Assembly: GCA_905221605.1 (NCBI GenBank)
Contig: CAJNDS010002623.1
Coordinates: 1,069,371-1,133,370 of the forward strand
Direction of reading: 5' to 3'
Source of the DNA: Symbiodinium natans
Lineage: Eukaryota; Sar; Dinophyceae; Suessiales; Symbiodiniaceae
Length of the DNA stretch: 64,000 nucleotides
Part shown: positions 50,444 through 59,825 of the stretch, in pieces
Position numbering within the stretch: the first letter of the stretch is position 1
How the letters are laid out: the number at the start of each line of letters is the position of its first letter
Notes under the pieces: model-generated
What the model saw: the letters and a program-made list of their open reading frames with translations, nothing else
Database searches by the model: none
What the model was told of the DNA's origin: nothing
Made by a program: the position numbers and the translations under genes

Positions 50444-51360
50444 AGCACAACGCAAATGCATGTGAGGCCGGTGCGGTGGAACCAAGCGTGCCTAAAGCTA
50501 GCCAGCCGGCTGACTTGAATTCGAGATCTTTTGCTCCGTGTGCTCCAGTTGCTGCTTCCAGGGGGGCCGTAGTTCTGGGACCGTCAAGGGATGATGCCTT
50601 TACTAACCCCCTTCCTGCGCTCGGAGCTGAACCCAAATCCCTGCCTGATAAGCCTTTAGACTTCTTGCATTGGGTTGGTAGTTTTTTAGGTATTTTGGGG
50701 TCCCCTCGGATTGGGCTTGGTTCGTTCACTTACCTGTCCTTAGGGCCCCCCGCCTGCGCTGGACAGCAGGCTCGAAACCGAGCCAGCGAGATATGGCCGG
50801 TCCCGCCTCCGCCGCGTGGCCGATGGACCGCCTCTGCATATGAAACCCGGCCAGGACCAAGGCGCCGCCGCCGCCTTCGTAAATTAGCCCTAGTTCGGGA
50901 ATTAGTTCGCCTCCAAGTTTGCACCCTCAATTGGTTGTCCCTTGGTTGTCCGACTAAGCCCCCCCCTCATGCTAAAGCTGGCGCCTATGCCTGGACGTCA
51001 GCTCAGCACTCAGCTTTGGAGACCCTGGAGCGGTTGACCGCCCATTTTGTCTCAGCCGAGCCATTGTCCGCATCGTCCTTGGGCCGTTCTGCCGAAAAAT
51101 TTGATGACCTTTTCGGTTTAGCGACTCGCTTGCGCACAGTTGAGGTTGAGGGCCCGAATGGCTTTAACGACTTGGTGGGTCAATTAGTTTCCTCGCTGCA
51201 TGAGTCTTGGGGATCTTACGCAGGCTCCGGGCCCCGATTCCCTAAAGGTTCCTCTCCTAATTTAGGAACCCCTCCAAACCCAGCATGTCAACATGACCAC
51301 ACCATCTCTCCTAGTGGGATCTCGGGGAACCCTCGGTTGGCCAATCTGGCCCTCCCTTGA
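50444..51360 (+). CDS. Linker / RT upstream region in a third frame
   Basis: After gag stops, another frame is open to 51360, with a basic stretch (RPGPRRRRRLRKLALVREL, about 50850) and helical text (SALETLERLTAHFVSAE). Its stop overlaps the beginning of the RT frame by four bases. It is probably the N-terminal part of the RT product in a shifted frame, or a separate ORF. The overlap of the same frame with gag upstream is a shadow. Confidence 0.4.
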
Positions 51361-53990
51361 CAAGCCCCGTAGCAAACTCTGCTAAAAGTCACATAGGGGC
51401 CCCACTAAAGAGGGCAACGTCGCCTTTGGAGCCCAAATCTGACTTGGTGAGCCCGGGAGAAAAATTAGCCGACCTCGGTAACTGCCGTGTTGATTCGGGA
51501 CTGGCTTGCAAACCTGTCCTAGCCGAAAGGGTTAAATGGACTTTGCCTCCTTCATTTGACCCAGTGCCCTTCTTGAGCGATCCTGTGGTCAAAGCCACGT
51601 ACATCGAACCCGACACATTGCGGGCTGCGCCTGATGAGTGGCCGAAGCTGCCTGCAGCAAGAGTGCATGCTGATCGTCACGAGTTGCTAGCCCTGGCTGC
51701 CAAATGGGATTCCTTCGAGGCCCTTCAGTTGATTCCAGTGGGGCTCGTTGATGAGCATGAGGCTTGTGGTTGCTTTTGCATTCCCAAGGATTCGGAGTTC
51801 GACAGACTCATTCTAAACCCCACTGTCATTAACTCTAGGACTAAGCCCTACGCTAATTTTACGAAGTCACTAGCTCCGGGGTGTCTCTTGACTTTAGCAA
51901 ACATTCCTGATGAGAATCACTTCATGCGCTTCTGTGCCGATGATTTGTCCGAGATGTATTATACTTTCAAGGTCAGTTTCAGTCGAGCAAAGAGAAATAG
52001 TATCAGGATGAAATTTGCAAAGCATGAGGTCAAGCATTTGAAGTGCTTCCAAAATGCCCCCAGCAGTGATTTCTACTTTTTAGCCCTAGGGGCTTTAGCA
52101 ATGGGAGACAGCATGGCTGTGGAATGCGCCCAACAGGCCCACTTTAATGTCTTAAATGAACTTGCGCACTGCATGCTCCCCCATGAACGGGTGTCCTACC
52201 GTTCTCCGCTTCCGCGATCGCCAGTGTGGGAGTTCCTTGCAATCGATGATCATTTCACAGCCTCGGTGCTCTGCAAGAAGACCCATTCTCTCAGCACGCC
52301 TGCCCGTGACACAGCCATCTTCAGCGCTGCAGAGGTGGCCTACCAGACCGTCGGCCTTGTGCAACACCCTCGGAAACGTCAGAGGAACGTAACTTCGGGG
52401 ACTTTCCTTGGAGCCGAAGTCGATGGCATTTTGGGTTTAGTAGGTGCTCCTAGGCATAGGGTTTTAGTGCTTATGGTTATCACAGCCATTGTCGTGCAGC
52501 GAGCCTGTGCGTCCGCTTCCCTGCTGTCCTCTCTGTTGGGGTTGTGGATACATGTGGCACTCTTCCGGCGACCGGTGCTGGCCCTTTTGCAAAGCTGCTT
52601 TGCCGATGCTAGGCGTGAACCTAGGCACAAGGTCTACCCTCTTAGCCGCGCCTCAGTCAATGAGCTCATGGCAATGTGCGTGTTGGCTCCCACCTTCGTT
52701 GCTGACCTTCGTGCCAAGTACGTGGACTCCCTCTTTGCCATGGACGCGTCGCCCAGCGGCGCGGGACTTGTTTCGGCTCCGCTGCCTCCAGGGGTGGCTT
52801 CTGAACTCTGGCGACATTGCGAGCAACGGGGTTATTACACCAAACTGCTTGGTCCTGCCTCTGCACTCCTGGAAACCATGGATGTTGATGCTGAACCTGT
52901 CTTCGGCGACCGTGCCACCGCCTCCGTGCCCAGTGTCTTTCCCTTGCACGCTTCGCTGCAAGAGGGCGTGCTCTTTGACTGCGTGGAACTTTTTGCTGGT
53001 TGCTCGAACTGGAGCTATGCTCACTCCCAGGCGGGTCTCTCTGTGCATCCAGGTGTTGATGTGTCCGGGCGCGTCTTGCGCTTCATGGATGTTAGTTCCA
53101 ACAATGTGTTCCATGAGCTTCTTAGCCTCGCGCTCCGGAAGGTGGTTCGCGAGTGGCATGCTGCGCCGCCATGTCTAACTTACGGCACGCTCAGGCGTCC
53201 GCGCCTCCGCTCTAAAATCCAACCTGCGGGCTTCAACCCCAAGGAACCCCTAACCTATGCCCATAACCAATTAGCCATGCGCACAGCCTTTCTCATGTCC
53301 GTGATCGCCTCTCTTGGGGGCTTTTACAGCGTCGCGCAACCGGGCTCGAGTGTCATGTTTTATATGCAGTGTTTTGTGAGGCTAGCGGTCTTGGGGTCGG
53401 TGTTAGTGAGGTTCTGTGCCTGCAGCTTTGGTGCGCCTTTCAAGAAGCCTCACCAGTGGCTCACAAACAAACCTTGGCTTCTTCAGTTGAGTGGCCCCTG
53501 CAACTGCGGTAAGGGTTCTGGGCATTTCATAGTCGAGGGCACTTTCACTGCTGCGCGTGTTGCCGAGTTCAGCAAGCTTTGCAGGCCAACTCCAGAGGCT
53601 GTGTTCGGCCGCACTCCTCGGGTTGGTGAAAGTGTCTCGGCCTTCTCTGCGATGTATCCCTTATCACTGGTGCGCCGCATGGCATCAGGCAGCTTGCAGT
53701 CCAAGTTGGGCCAAGTCCCGGTCCTTCCTTTGTCCGCAAGACATGCTACCCTTAACACCTTGACTTTAGGTGGTTTAGGTCCCTTGCCCCCTTGCGACCC
53801 TAGTGAAGGTTTAAAGCCAGAGCCACGTCCCTTCTATGAAGATCCCGAGTGGGTCGGTGAGCTAGCTGACAGCCTGGAGTTCAAGGAGCTCCTACGCTAC
53901 CCGTTTCGGGGGCGAGAATCACATCAACATCTTGGAGACAAGGTCCTACAAGACTTGGCTGAAGTGGTGCTCCACTCGGCACCCCAATAG
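51357..53990 (+). CDS. RT / RNase H protein with embedded methyltransferase-like module
   Basis: RT motifs typical of DIRS-order elements: GCFCIPKDSEFDRLILNP (residue about 140), CADDLSEMYYTF (about 196), the catalytic LAIDDHF (about 294, xxDD), and FLGAEVDG (about 355). RNase H starts with SLFAMDASPSGAG (about 460). About residues 540-760 follow the pattern of C5-cytosine methyltransferases: VELFAGCSNWS (motif I-like) and HAAPPCLTYGT (PC of motif IV). Retrotransposon-borne cytosine methyltransferases are known in dinoflagellates. The frame then re-enters RNase H sequence and is lost near 53919, where one extra T shifts the conserved FRGRE-HINILE continuation. The start codon is not defined. 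Confidence 0.8.
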   Translation: MTSPVANSAKSHIGAPLKRATSPLEPKSDLVSPGEKLADLGNCRVDSGLACKPVLAERVKWTLPPSFDPVPFLSDPVVKATYIEPDTLRAAPDEWPKLPAARVHADRHELLALAAKWDSFEALQLIPVGLVDEHEACGCFCIPKDSEFDRLILNPTVINSRTKPYANFTKSLAPGCLLTLANIPDENHFMRFCADDLSEMYYTFKVSFSRAKRNSIRMKFAKHEVKHLKCFQNAPSSDFYFLALGALAMGDSMAVECAQQAHFNVLNELAHCMLPHERVSYRSPLPRSPVWEFLAIDDHFTASVLCKKTHSLSTPARDTAIFSAAEVAYQTVGLVQHPRKRQRNVTSGTFLGAEVDGILGLVGAPRHRVLVLMVITAIVVQRACASASLLSSLLGLWIHVALFRRPVLALLQSCFADARREPRHKVYPLSRASVNELMAMCVLAPTFVADLRAKYVDSLFAMDASPSGAGLVSAPLPPGVASELWRHCEQRGYYTKLLGPASALLETMDVDAEPVFGDRATASVPSVFPLHASLQEGVLFDCVELFAGCSNWSYAHSQAGLSVHPGVDVSGRVLRFMDVSSNNVFHELLSLALRKVVREWHAAPPCLTYGTLRRPRLRSKIQPAGFNPKEPLTYAHNQLAMRTAFLMSVIASLGGFYSVAQPGSSVMFYMQCFVRLAVLGSVLVRFCACSFGAPFKKPHQWLTNKPWLLQLSGPCNCGKGSGHFIVEGTFTAARVAEFSKLCRPTPEAVFGRTPRVGESVSAFSAMYPLSLVRRMASGSLQSKLGQVPVLPLSARHATLNTLTLGGLGPLPPCDPSEGLKPEPRPFYEDPEWVGELADSLEFKELLRYPFRGRESHQHLGDKVLQDLAEVVLHSAPQ

Positions 53991-55338
53991 TAGGCTTTTG
54001 GGTCTGATCGATAGCCGGGTGTTGCTAGGCGCCGCCTCGAAAGGCCGTTCTTCAAGCCCTGCACTTTGTCACATCCTCCAGTCCGCACTCCCCTACGTGC
54101 TCGGATCCGGTTTGTATCCCGGGGGGTTGCATGTGTACTCTGCGCACAATCGGAGCGACGGGCCCTCTCGCAACACCAGTGTTGCTCCTCCGACGAAGGA
54201 GCGCCCGCTCTGGCTTGAAGCTTTAGCCAAAGGTGACACCTACTTGTTCGACTTGTGCCTTGCAGCCTCACACGTCCCCCGTGTCGCAGGCCGCTGGCTG
54301 CGTCTTCTTTTGCTTGTTGCTGGCGACATCGAGAGGAATCCAGGTCCTTCCAGCAGGCTCCGGCCAAGAGGCCCTCTCGACTTAGAGTCAGGCTTCGCGA
54401 CCTCGACCAAGCACAAGATGCGGAAGGCCCTTGAGGCATTCGTGGTTTGGCTTGAGACTGAGATGTGTCTTCAGTTCGCTGCTGTTATGTCGGCGTCACA
54501 ATCTGCAGCGCTCGCTTTGCGTGCTTATGGCTTGCATCTGTATTCGGCAGGATACCCGAGGTATCTCTATGTGTATGCCATCACGGCAGTGCAGGATCTT
54601 CATCCCGAACACCGAAATCAGCTAACGCCTGCGTGGCAAGTGGATAAAAAATGGCAAGCAGCGGAACCAGGCGAATGTCGTCCGGTCATCTCCCAGCCCA
54701 TAGTGCAAGCGGCAGTAACACTTGCCCTTTGCTGGGGCTGGAATGACTGGGCTTGCCTGACTCTCATTGGTTTCCTCTGCATGTTGCATCCCGCTGAAAT
54801 GATCCCACTCACACGCCGGGATCTAGTCCTTCCTTCCGATGCCATGTCTACAGATATGCTAGCCTACGTGCACCTGCGTAATCCCAAAACGCAACGGTTC
54901 GCGCGCAGACAGCACTGCCGCTTGGAGGACCCCTTAACACTTCGATTCTTGATATCTCAGTACGAGCATCTCCCTTTGGATGCCAAACTCTTCAGAGGCT
55001 CTATGCACATGTACAGGACTCAGTGGAACGCCATCATGCAGCGCCTGGGAGTGCCTCACACCCTTTCACAGAAGGGTGCCACCCCAGGCGTGCTCAGAGG
55101 GAGCGGTGCGACTTTCCTATATCTCGAGACCGAAGACATTAGTCTTGTCGCATGGAGAGGACGATGGGCCAAAATAAAAACAGTCGAGTTTTATCTACAG
55201 GAGGTTGGTGCACAACTCCTTTTGCAGGAACTCCCACGTTGGGCGCGGGACCGCATTAGCGTTCTACGTCGCTATGCTCGACCGCTGCTCCTTCTGTCCA
55301 TAGCCTCAAATCAAGTGGGTCAAGCCCAAGGACCCTGA
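53920..55338 (+). CDS. End of RNase H, 2A-like peptide and tyrosine recombinase
   Basis: The frame begins HINILETRSYKTWLKW, continuous in sense with the previous frame after a one-base shift. It finishes RNase H (LIDSRVLLGAASKGRSSSPA; SAHNRSDGPSR). Then comes GDIERNPGP (about 54325-54351), which fits the 2A ribosome-skipping consensus D(V/I)ExNPGP and would release the recombinase from RNase H. The recombinase shows LHPAEMIPLTRRDLVLP, GVLRGSGATFLY, RGRWAKIK and EFYLQEV, with a candidate nucleophilic Tyr. The first catalytic Arg usually seen in LRPxE is His here, and the His of HxxR is not obvious, so activity is uncertain. Confidence 0.75.
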   Translation, partial: HINILETRSYKTWLKWCSTRHPNSRLLGLIDSRVLLGAASKGRSSSPALCHILQSALPYVLGSGLYPGGLHVYSAHNRSDGPSRNTSVAPPTKERPLWLEALAKGDTYLFDLCLAASHVPRVAGRWLRLLLLVAGDIERNPGPSSRLRPRGPLDLESGFATSTKHKMRKALEAFVVWLETEMCLQFAAVMSASQSAALALRAYGLHLYSAGYPRYLYVYAITAVQDLHPEHRNQLTPAWQVDKKWQAAEPGECRPVISQPIVQAAVTLALCWGWNDWACLTLIGFLCMLHPAEMIPLTRRDLVLPSDAMSTDMLAYVHLRNPKTQRFARRQHCRLEDPLTLRFLISQYEHLPLDAKLFRGSMHMYRTQWNAIMQRLGVPHTLSQKGATPGVLRGSGATFLYLETEDISLVAWRGRWAKIKTVEFYLQEVGAQLLLQELPRWARDRISVLRRYARPLLLLSIASNQVGQAQGP

Positions 55339-55343
55339 GAGTG

Positions 55344-55503
55344 GATAGTACTTTGATGGCCTCGCAACTCCCCAATCCCTTAGGGTTCTTTCGGTTTAGG
55401 CCCGTCGTCCCCTCTTGGGTTGCCCGTAGTTACTTGGCCACCAGAGCCTGCGCCCTCTCGGCGCTGACACAGAACTTAGCGATGGCAGGCGAAAAGAGAG
55501 GGA
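55344..55503 (+). repeat. B1 split direct repeat
   Basis: 160 bp starting GATAGTACTTTGATGG, repeated at 55578-55738. Confidence 0.95.
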
Positions 55504-55560
55504 TGCAATATATCCCTTGATTGAGTAAATCCTTCGCTACTTCAAGCGCAGCGTTCTGGG
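55504..55560 (+). repeat. A2 split direct repeat
   Basis: 57 bp, identical to A1, abutting B1 and separated from B2 by 17 bp. Confidence 0.95.
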
Positions 55561-55577
55561 CCCACCCACTGCCGCCC

Positions 55578-55738
55578 GATAGTACTTTGATGGCCTCGCA
55601 ACTCCCCAATCCCTTAGGGTTCTTTCGGTTTAGGCCCGTCGTCCCCTCTTGGGTTGCCCGTAGTTACTTGGCCACCAGAGCCTGCGCCCTCTCGGCGCTG
55701 ACACAGAACTTAGCGATGGCAGGCGAAAAGAGAGGGAT
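55578..55738 (+). repeat. B2 split direct repeat
   Basis: Copy of B1; ends at GAGAGGGAT, beyond which telomeric-motif sequence resumes. Confidence 0.95.
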
Positions 55739-56459
55739 AGGGTTTAGGGTTTAGGGGTTTGGGTCTTGAGGGTTTAGGGTCTTAAGGGTTTTGCATGGTT
55801 CTGGGTTCGTTGGGTCCATTCAGCACCGGCCTCTTGTTTTATAGGATTCTGTAGCATCTGCGACAGTACATCGTGGTAGCCTAAGTTAAGGTCTATTCTC
55901 CCAAGACCGGGGTACTCCCATGGCACGTGGAATGCTCCCCTAACATACTCCGATCCCTACTCTCGCGAGGGGTAGCCTCTGTTTTTCTGGGCCCCAAACC
56001 CTAACCCCCTTGAAGGGCACGCCCTATTGTGGGATCCCCCCCGTCCCCCTCCCCCACTCCCCCGTCGTCGTTTCTTTCCCGAGACAGCAAGGATGCTTGC
56101 TTCCTACCCTGCCTCACCTAGTCAGGTCTAGGGTTTAAGGTCTACGGTTTCAACCCCACGCCCTTCAGCAACCCTCGTGGCTAGGTTGGAACTCGGCCTA
56201 TCCCCGCGGTGCCGCCGTCGGCGCTCTTCTGCACAGGCACCGGTGATTCATATGGATCTACGGGTCAAGGGAGCTCTGGGCTTGGGGTTCTTAGGTTGGG
56301 GGTTAGAGATTCGGGGATCTTCGGCCTTAGGACTTGGGGCTCCTTCAAAGGACCTGTTGAAATAGTATTTGGGTTCAGCTGGGGGAGGGAATCGGCTCCT
56401 TGGGTCTATCAAGGAGCACTTCTTGGAGTTGAGGGTGTCAGGAAAGTGCCCGTAATAAG
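55739..56459. other. No gene recognised
   Basis: Degenerate TTTAGGG units (55739-55795), then about 650 bp with only short frames. Confidence 0.4.
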
Positions 56460-56468
56460 CCCCAAACC

Positions 56469-56548
<80 letters not shown>

Positions 56549-56576
56549 TACCCTGAACCCTAAACCCTGAACCCTA
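56460..56576. repeat. CCCTCAA variant array
   Basis: About twelve CCCTCAA units then CCCTAAA. A variant of the telomeric motif has itself been amplified here. Confidence 0.95.
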
Positions 56577-56596
56577 CTGCATACTGTTAGCTAACT

Positions 56597-56723
56597 GCCA
56601 TATGGGTAGTTTCCTAAATTAGGGTCCCCCTTTGGGTACACATTATAAGGCGGCACCCTAAAAGGGGATCCCAAAAAGGGTTTAGGGTTTAGGGTTTAGG
56701 ATTTAGAAAACTACCCATATGGT
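56597..56723. mobile_element. Foldback element, family 5, containing TTTAGGG units
   Basis: GCCATATGGGTAGTTTCCTA and the reverse complement of 56702-56723 are near-perfect arms. Three TTTAGGG units sit just inside the right arm. Confidence 0.65.
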
Positions 56724-57009
56724 ACATCTTTCTGCGCCTGTGGCCCAGCACCTACAAAGAGCTCGGGCGGCGGCCGAGTTTTCGAGGGATCCACGTCAAG
56801 AGAGCTCTTTACGAAAGACTTGCAACCCTTGTGGGTTTAGGGTTTGGGGTTTAGGGTAGGGTTTAGGGCTTAGGGCTTAGGGTCGTAATTACCAGGCTTC
56901 ATTTTCAGTCAAAGATTGTTTTCTGGCATCGACCCCGAACCGAAGAGGGTTTAAGGTCAACCCTTCAGGCCTTTCAAGCCCCCATCACCCCAAATTGTCC
57001 GATGATTGC

Positions 57010-57256
57010 TTCAACCCTCAACCCTAAACCCTCAACCCTCAACCCTAAACCCTAAACCCTAAACCCTAAACCCTAAACCCTAAACACTCCACCTATGGAC
57101 CTGAACCTACCTGTCGGGGGCGCAGGGCTCGAGCCGCTCCGCTTCTATGCACCTTTGCCTGCAAGGGCTCTTTTAGGGTTTAGGGTTTAGGGTTTAGGGC
57201 TTGGGGTTTAGGGTTTAGGTTTGGGGTTTCGGGGTTAGGGCTTTTGGGTTAGGGTG
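57010..57256. repeat. CCCTAAA / 87-bp segment / TTTAGGG block
   Basis: Opposed arrays at 57010-57088 and 57175-57256. The middle has an open frame with Cys (TCRGRRARAAPLLCTFACKG is one reading) but no strong splice support. 57260-57895 shows no recognised gene. Confidence 0.85.
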
Positions 57257-57895
57257 TGGGGTTGAGAGCGCCAACCCAAAATATAGGCCATTCTGGGACA
57301 CTGTTGTCTGGGTAGGGTCCTTGGGCATTTGGGATGGTGAGGTCCTTGGGCATTTGGGATGGTGAGGGTGTGGTTTGGGGGCTTTAGGGTTTCCTCAACC
57401 GCCGTTACTTAGGAGGAGAATGGGGGCAGGGATTTGAGCTTGGTCTTTGAACCGAAGCGGTTAACCCATAGCTTTCTTTCTGTGGCTGTTGAGGATCTGA
57501 AGGGTTTCCATGCAATGCAGGGGTTGACCTCCCTTTTGGCACTTTGTGAGCTTTTCTTGGGACAGCACGCAGGCGGTCTCCCTATGAGCAGATTGGGAGC
57601 GGGGGTGTAGATGCCTTTGTGCCATTGCAGCCTGTTCGATGAGCATTGCGGCTCGGTCCGCTGTGTATGGATTTGGGATCCGTAAGGATTCCCTAGTCAA
57701 GAGGGCGGGAGTCCGCTGGGAGTCTTTTTGGGGGGTAGAAGAAGCCAGCCCTGCCTCAATGGGTTTGCTCTTCTAAGGCAGACTGGTGGCCAAGTGATGC
57801 AGAGGAGCCGCAGATGAGTTGCTGATCGTGTGACACTTGTGTGCAGAGCATCAGCAGCCCCTGAACCCGAAGCCCCTGCACCCTAAGCTCTAACC

Positions 57896-58030
57896 CGAAG
57901 TCCTAAACCCTAAACCCTAAACCCTAAACCCTCCTAAACCCTAAACCCTAAACCCTAAACCCTAAATCTAAACCCTAAACCCTAAACCCTAAACCCTAAA
58001 CCCTAAACCCTAAACCCTAAACCCTAAAAG
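57896..58030. repeat. CCCTAAA array
   Basis: About 18 units with a CCTCCTAAA and a CCCTAAATCT interruption. Confidence 0.97.
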
Positions 58031-58261
58031 TCTTAAGCCCTGGTAAAGGACTGCGTCTTCGTGGCCTGGCAGCTGGATGCGCAGCTGTTGCCCAGGACGC
58101 GCTTGCGGGTTCACAGGGCTCACTTGGGCCCATGAGTTCTACTTGGAGGTTCCGTAGTGCATGGTACACAGAATGCTTTTAGGCGGTTGTTCCCCCCCCC
58201 ACTTCTGGCACTTGCAACCCAACTTATGACTACCCCATGAAGCCTCAAGTACAGCCCGAAC

Positions 58262-58322
58262 CCTGAGCCCTAAACCCTAAACCCCAAACCCTAAACCCGA
58301 AACCCTAAACCCCAAGCCCCAA
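58262..58322. repeat. CCCTAAA / CCCCAAA array
   Basis: Left partner of the 58433 TTTAGGG array; the exon-like segment 58340-58432 lies between. Confidence 0.93.
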
Positions 58323-58339
58323 AAATGAGCTTCCTCGAG

Positions 58340-58432
58340 GACCGCGGGGTTCACGGCGGACGGCCTCTATGAGGAAGCCGCTCCTGGGGGCGACTGGGAG
58401 ACGAAGTGCATGCTGTGCCCCGGGGTGTCGGG
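58340..58432 (+). CDS. Exon-like segment between opposed telomeric arrays
   Basis: CTCGAG precedes and TCGG|GTTTAGGG follows, the array providing the GT. The frame reads TAGFTADGLYEEAAPGGDW and then ETKCMLCPGVSG. CxxCPG resembles Cys-rich extracellular repeats, but one exon is too little to name a family. Confidence 0.5.
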
Positions 58433-58507
58433 GTTTAGGGTTTAGGGTTTAGGGTTTAGGGTTTAGGGTTTAGGTAGCCGAAACCCTAAACCCTAAACCC
58501 TTGTAAG
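58433..58507. repeat. TTTAGGG array, then a short CCCTAAA run
   Basis: TTTAGGG units 58433-58472, then CCCTAAA 58482-58500. 58510-59100 has no recognised gene and many degenerate CCCTAAA-like words. Confidence 0.93.
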
Positions 58508-59102
58508 CCCTACACCCAAAACCCTGAACTTTAAGCAGCCATATCACAGCCCTCGTGCCCTCGTGCTGTGCGAGAAGTGTCGAGGTACGACCGAAACATC
58601 ATGGTGCGGCGCTGAGTTGTGATACGAGTCCGTCGTTCAGCAGGGTGCCTCCATAGAGGGTAAGAACCTCCGCGCCTTGCGGCGACCTTTGCGGCAATTT
58701 GTGGTTCCCTAAGCCTTAAACCCTAAACCCTAAATCCTAAACCCTAACGAGCTCGCCAGCCCCGGGGGCTTCTCCCGGTCATCGCAAATTTGGAACCTGG
58801 TGACCAGCAGGGGTCGATTGCGTGGTCCTTGCCTTCGGGGTTGGGTATCCACTAGGCTGTAAATACACAACCTAAAACACTAAGCCCTAAAGCCGTAACC
58901 TTAAGACCCTAAACCCTCAAACCCTAACGCTAAAACCCTCAGAGTCCAAAACGAACCGTAACAAGCCCCCAAAGAACCTTAAAGAACCCTAAGCAAACCC
59001 TAAACAAACCCTAAACCCTTTAAGCAACCCCTTGAAAAGCCCATGAACAAAGAACAAAACTTAAGAAAAAACAAAAAAAGTCGAAGAAACCCCATGGCAG
59101 CT

Positions 59103-59156
59103 ACCCTAAACCCTAAACCCTAAAACCTTAAAACCGTAAACCCTAAACCCTAAACT
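59103..59156. repeat. CCCTAAA array
   Basis: Short array ending 5 bp before TCCCAG and the next exon-like segment. Confidence 0.93.
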
Positions 59157-59166
59157 TCACTCCCAG

Positions 59167-59248
59167 GAGTGCTGGGTGACGGATCTGCTTGCCAACCGGG
59201 ACTACAAGATTCGAGCAGGGGGGCCCTGGGAGTTCTTTGGGGCTTCGG
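59167..59248 (+). CDS. Exon-like segment between opposed telomeric arrays
   Basis: TCCCAG precedes and TTCGG|GTTTATAGGG follows. The frame reads ECWVTDLLANRDYKIRAGG then PWEFFGAS. No family recognised; among the most convincing of these exons. Confidence 0.55.
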
Positions 59249-59425
59249 GTTTATAGGGTTTGGGGTTTAGGGGTTTAGGGGTTTAGGGGTTGAGGGGTTG
59301 AGGGGTTTAGGGGTTTAGGGGTTTAGGGGTTTAGGGGTTAGGGGTTGGGTTTAAAGGTTTTGGGGTTTAAGGGTTGGGGTTTGGGGGTATAGGATTACAC
59401 AACACAGGGCTTGGGGCTTAGGGCT
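59249..59425. repeat. TTTAGGG / TTTAGGGG array
   Basis: It begins at the donor GT; 8-mer TTTAGGGG units dominate. Confidence 0.95.
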
Positions 59426-59740
59426 TAGAGTTTAGGGCTTCGCCTCAGGGTGGGAGCGTCTTCAAATTCAAGAGAGCTCTAGAGTCACGGGGCGCATGGG
59501 GATGGGGGGGGGGGGGGGGGGGCGCTCAACACCAACAGGACCCTGCCACACGATGTGACTTCCTGCCTGAGGTCCGTGAGACTTGCACGGATCCGTTGGC
59601 CAACAGCCCCTTCTTTGCAAGGCACGCCGCATTGAGCCCTGAAATCCTAAATCCTGAGCCCTCAACCCTAAACCCTAAACCGTAAACCCCTAAACTCTAA
59701 ACCCTCAACCCTAAACCCACCCACTTTCGGCCACCTTCAG

Positions 59741-59825
59741 GTACCAGGAGTGCTCGACCCTGACGATGCCCGCCTTTGATCCAGAGAACTTGACTGCCTT
59801 CAACGAAGACCTCTACACGTTCGAG
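59741..59825 (+). CDS. Exon-like segment
   Basis: CCTTCAG precedes and TTCGAG|GCTTG follows. The frame reads YQECSTLTMPAFDPENL then TAFNEDLYTFE. Not recognised. Both splice sites are credible (GC donor). Confidence 0.55.

Larger units (their letters stand above)
48319..55738 (+). mobile_element. Tyrosine-recombinase retrotransposon, PAT/Ngaro-like, structurally complete
   Basis: The order A1 (48319-48375), ORFs, B1 (55344-55503), A2 (55504-55560), B2 (55578-55738) is the split-direct-repeat architecture of PAT/Ngaro-type DIRS-order elements, which integrate through a tyrosine recombinase and a circular intermediate. A1 and A2 are identical over 57 bp; B1 and B2 are identical or nearly so over 160 bp. 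There is no obvious target duplication, as expected. The left flank (GGTTTGGGGTTT) and right flank (AGGGTTTAGGG) show insertion into telomeric-motif DNA. It encodes a small hydrophobic protein, Gag, RT/RNase H with methyltransferase-like module, and recombinase. Confidence 0.88.
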
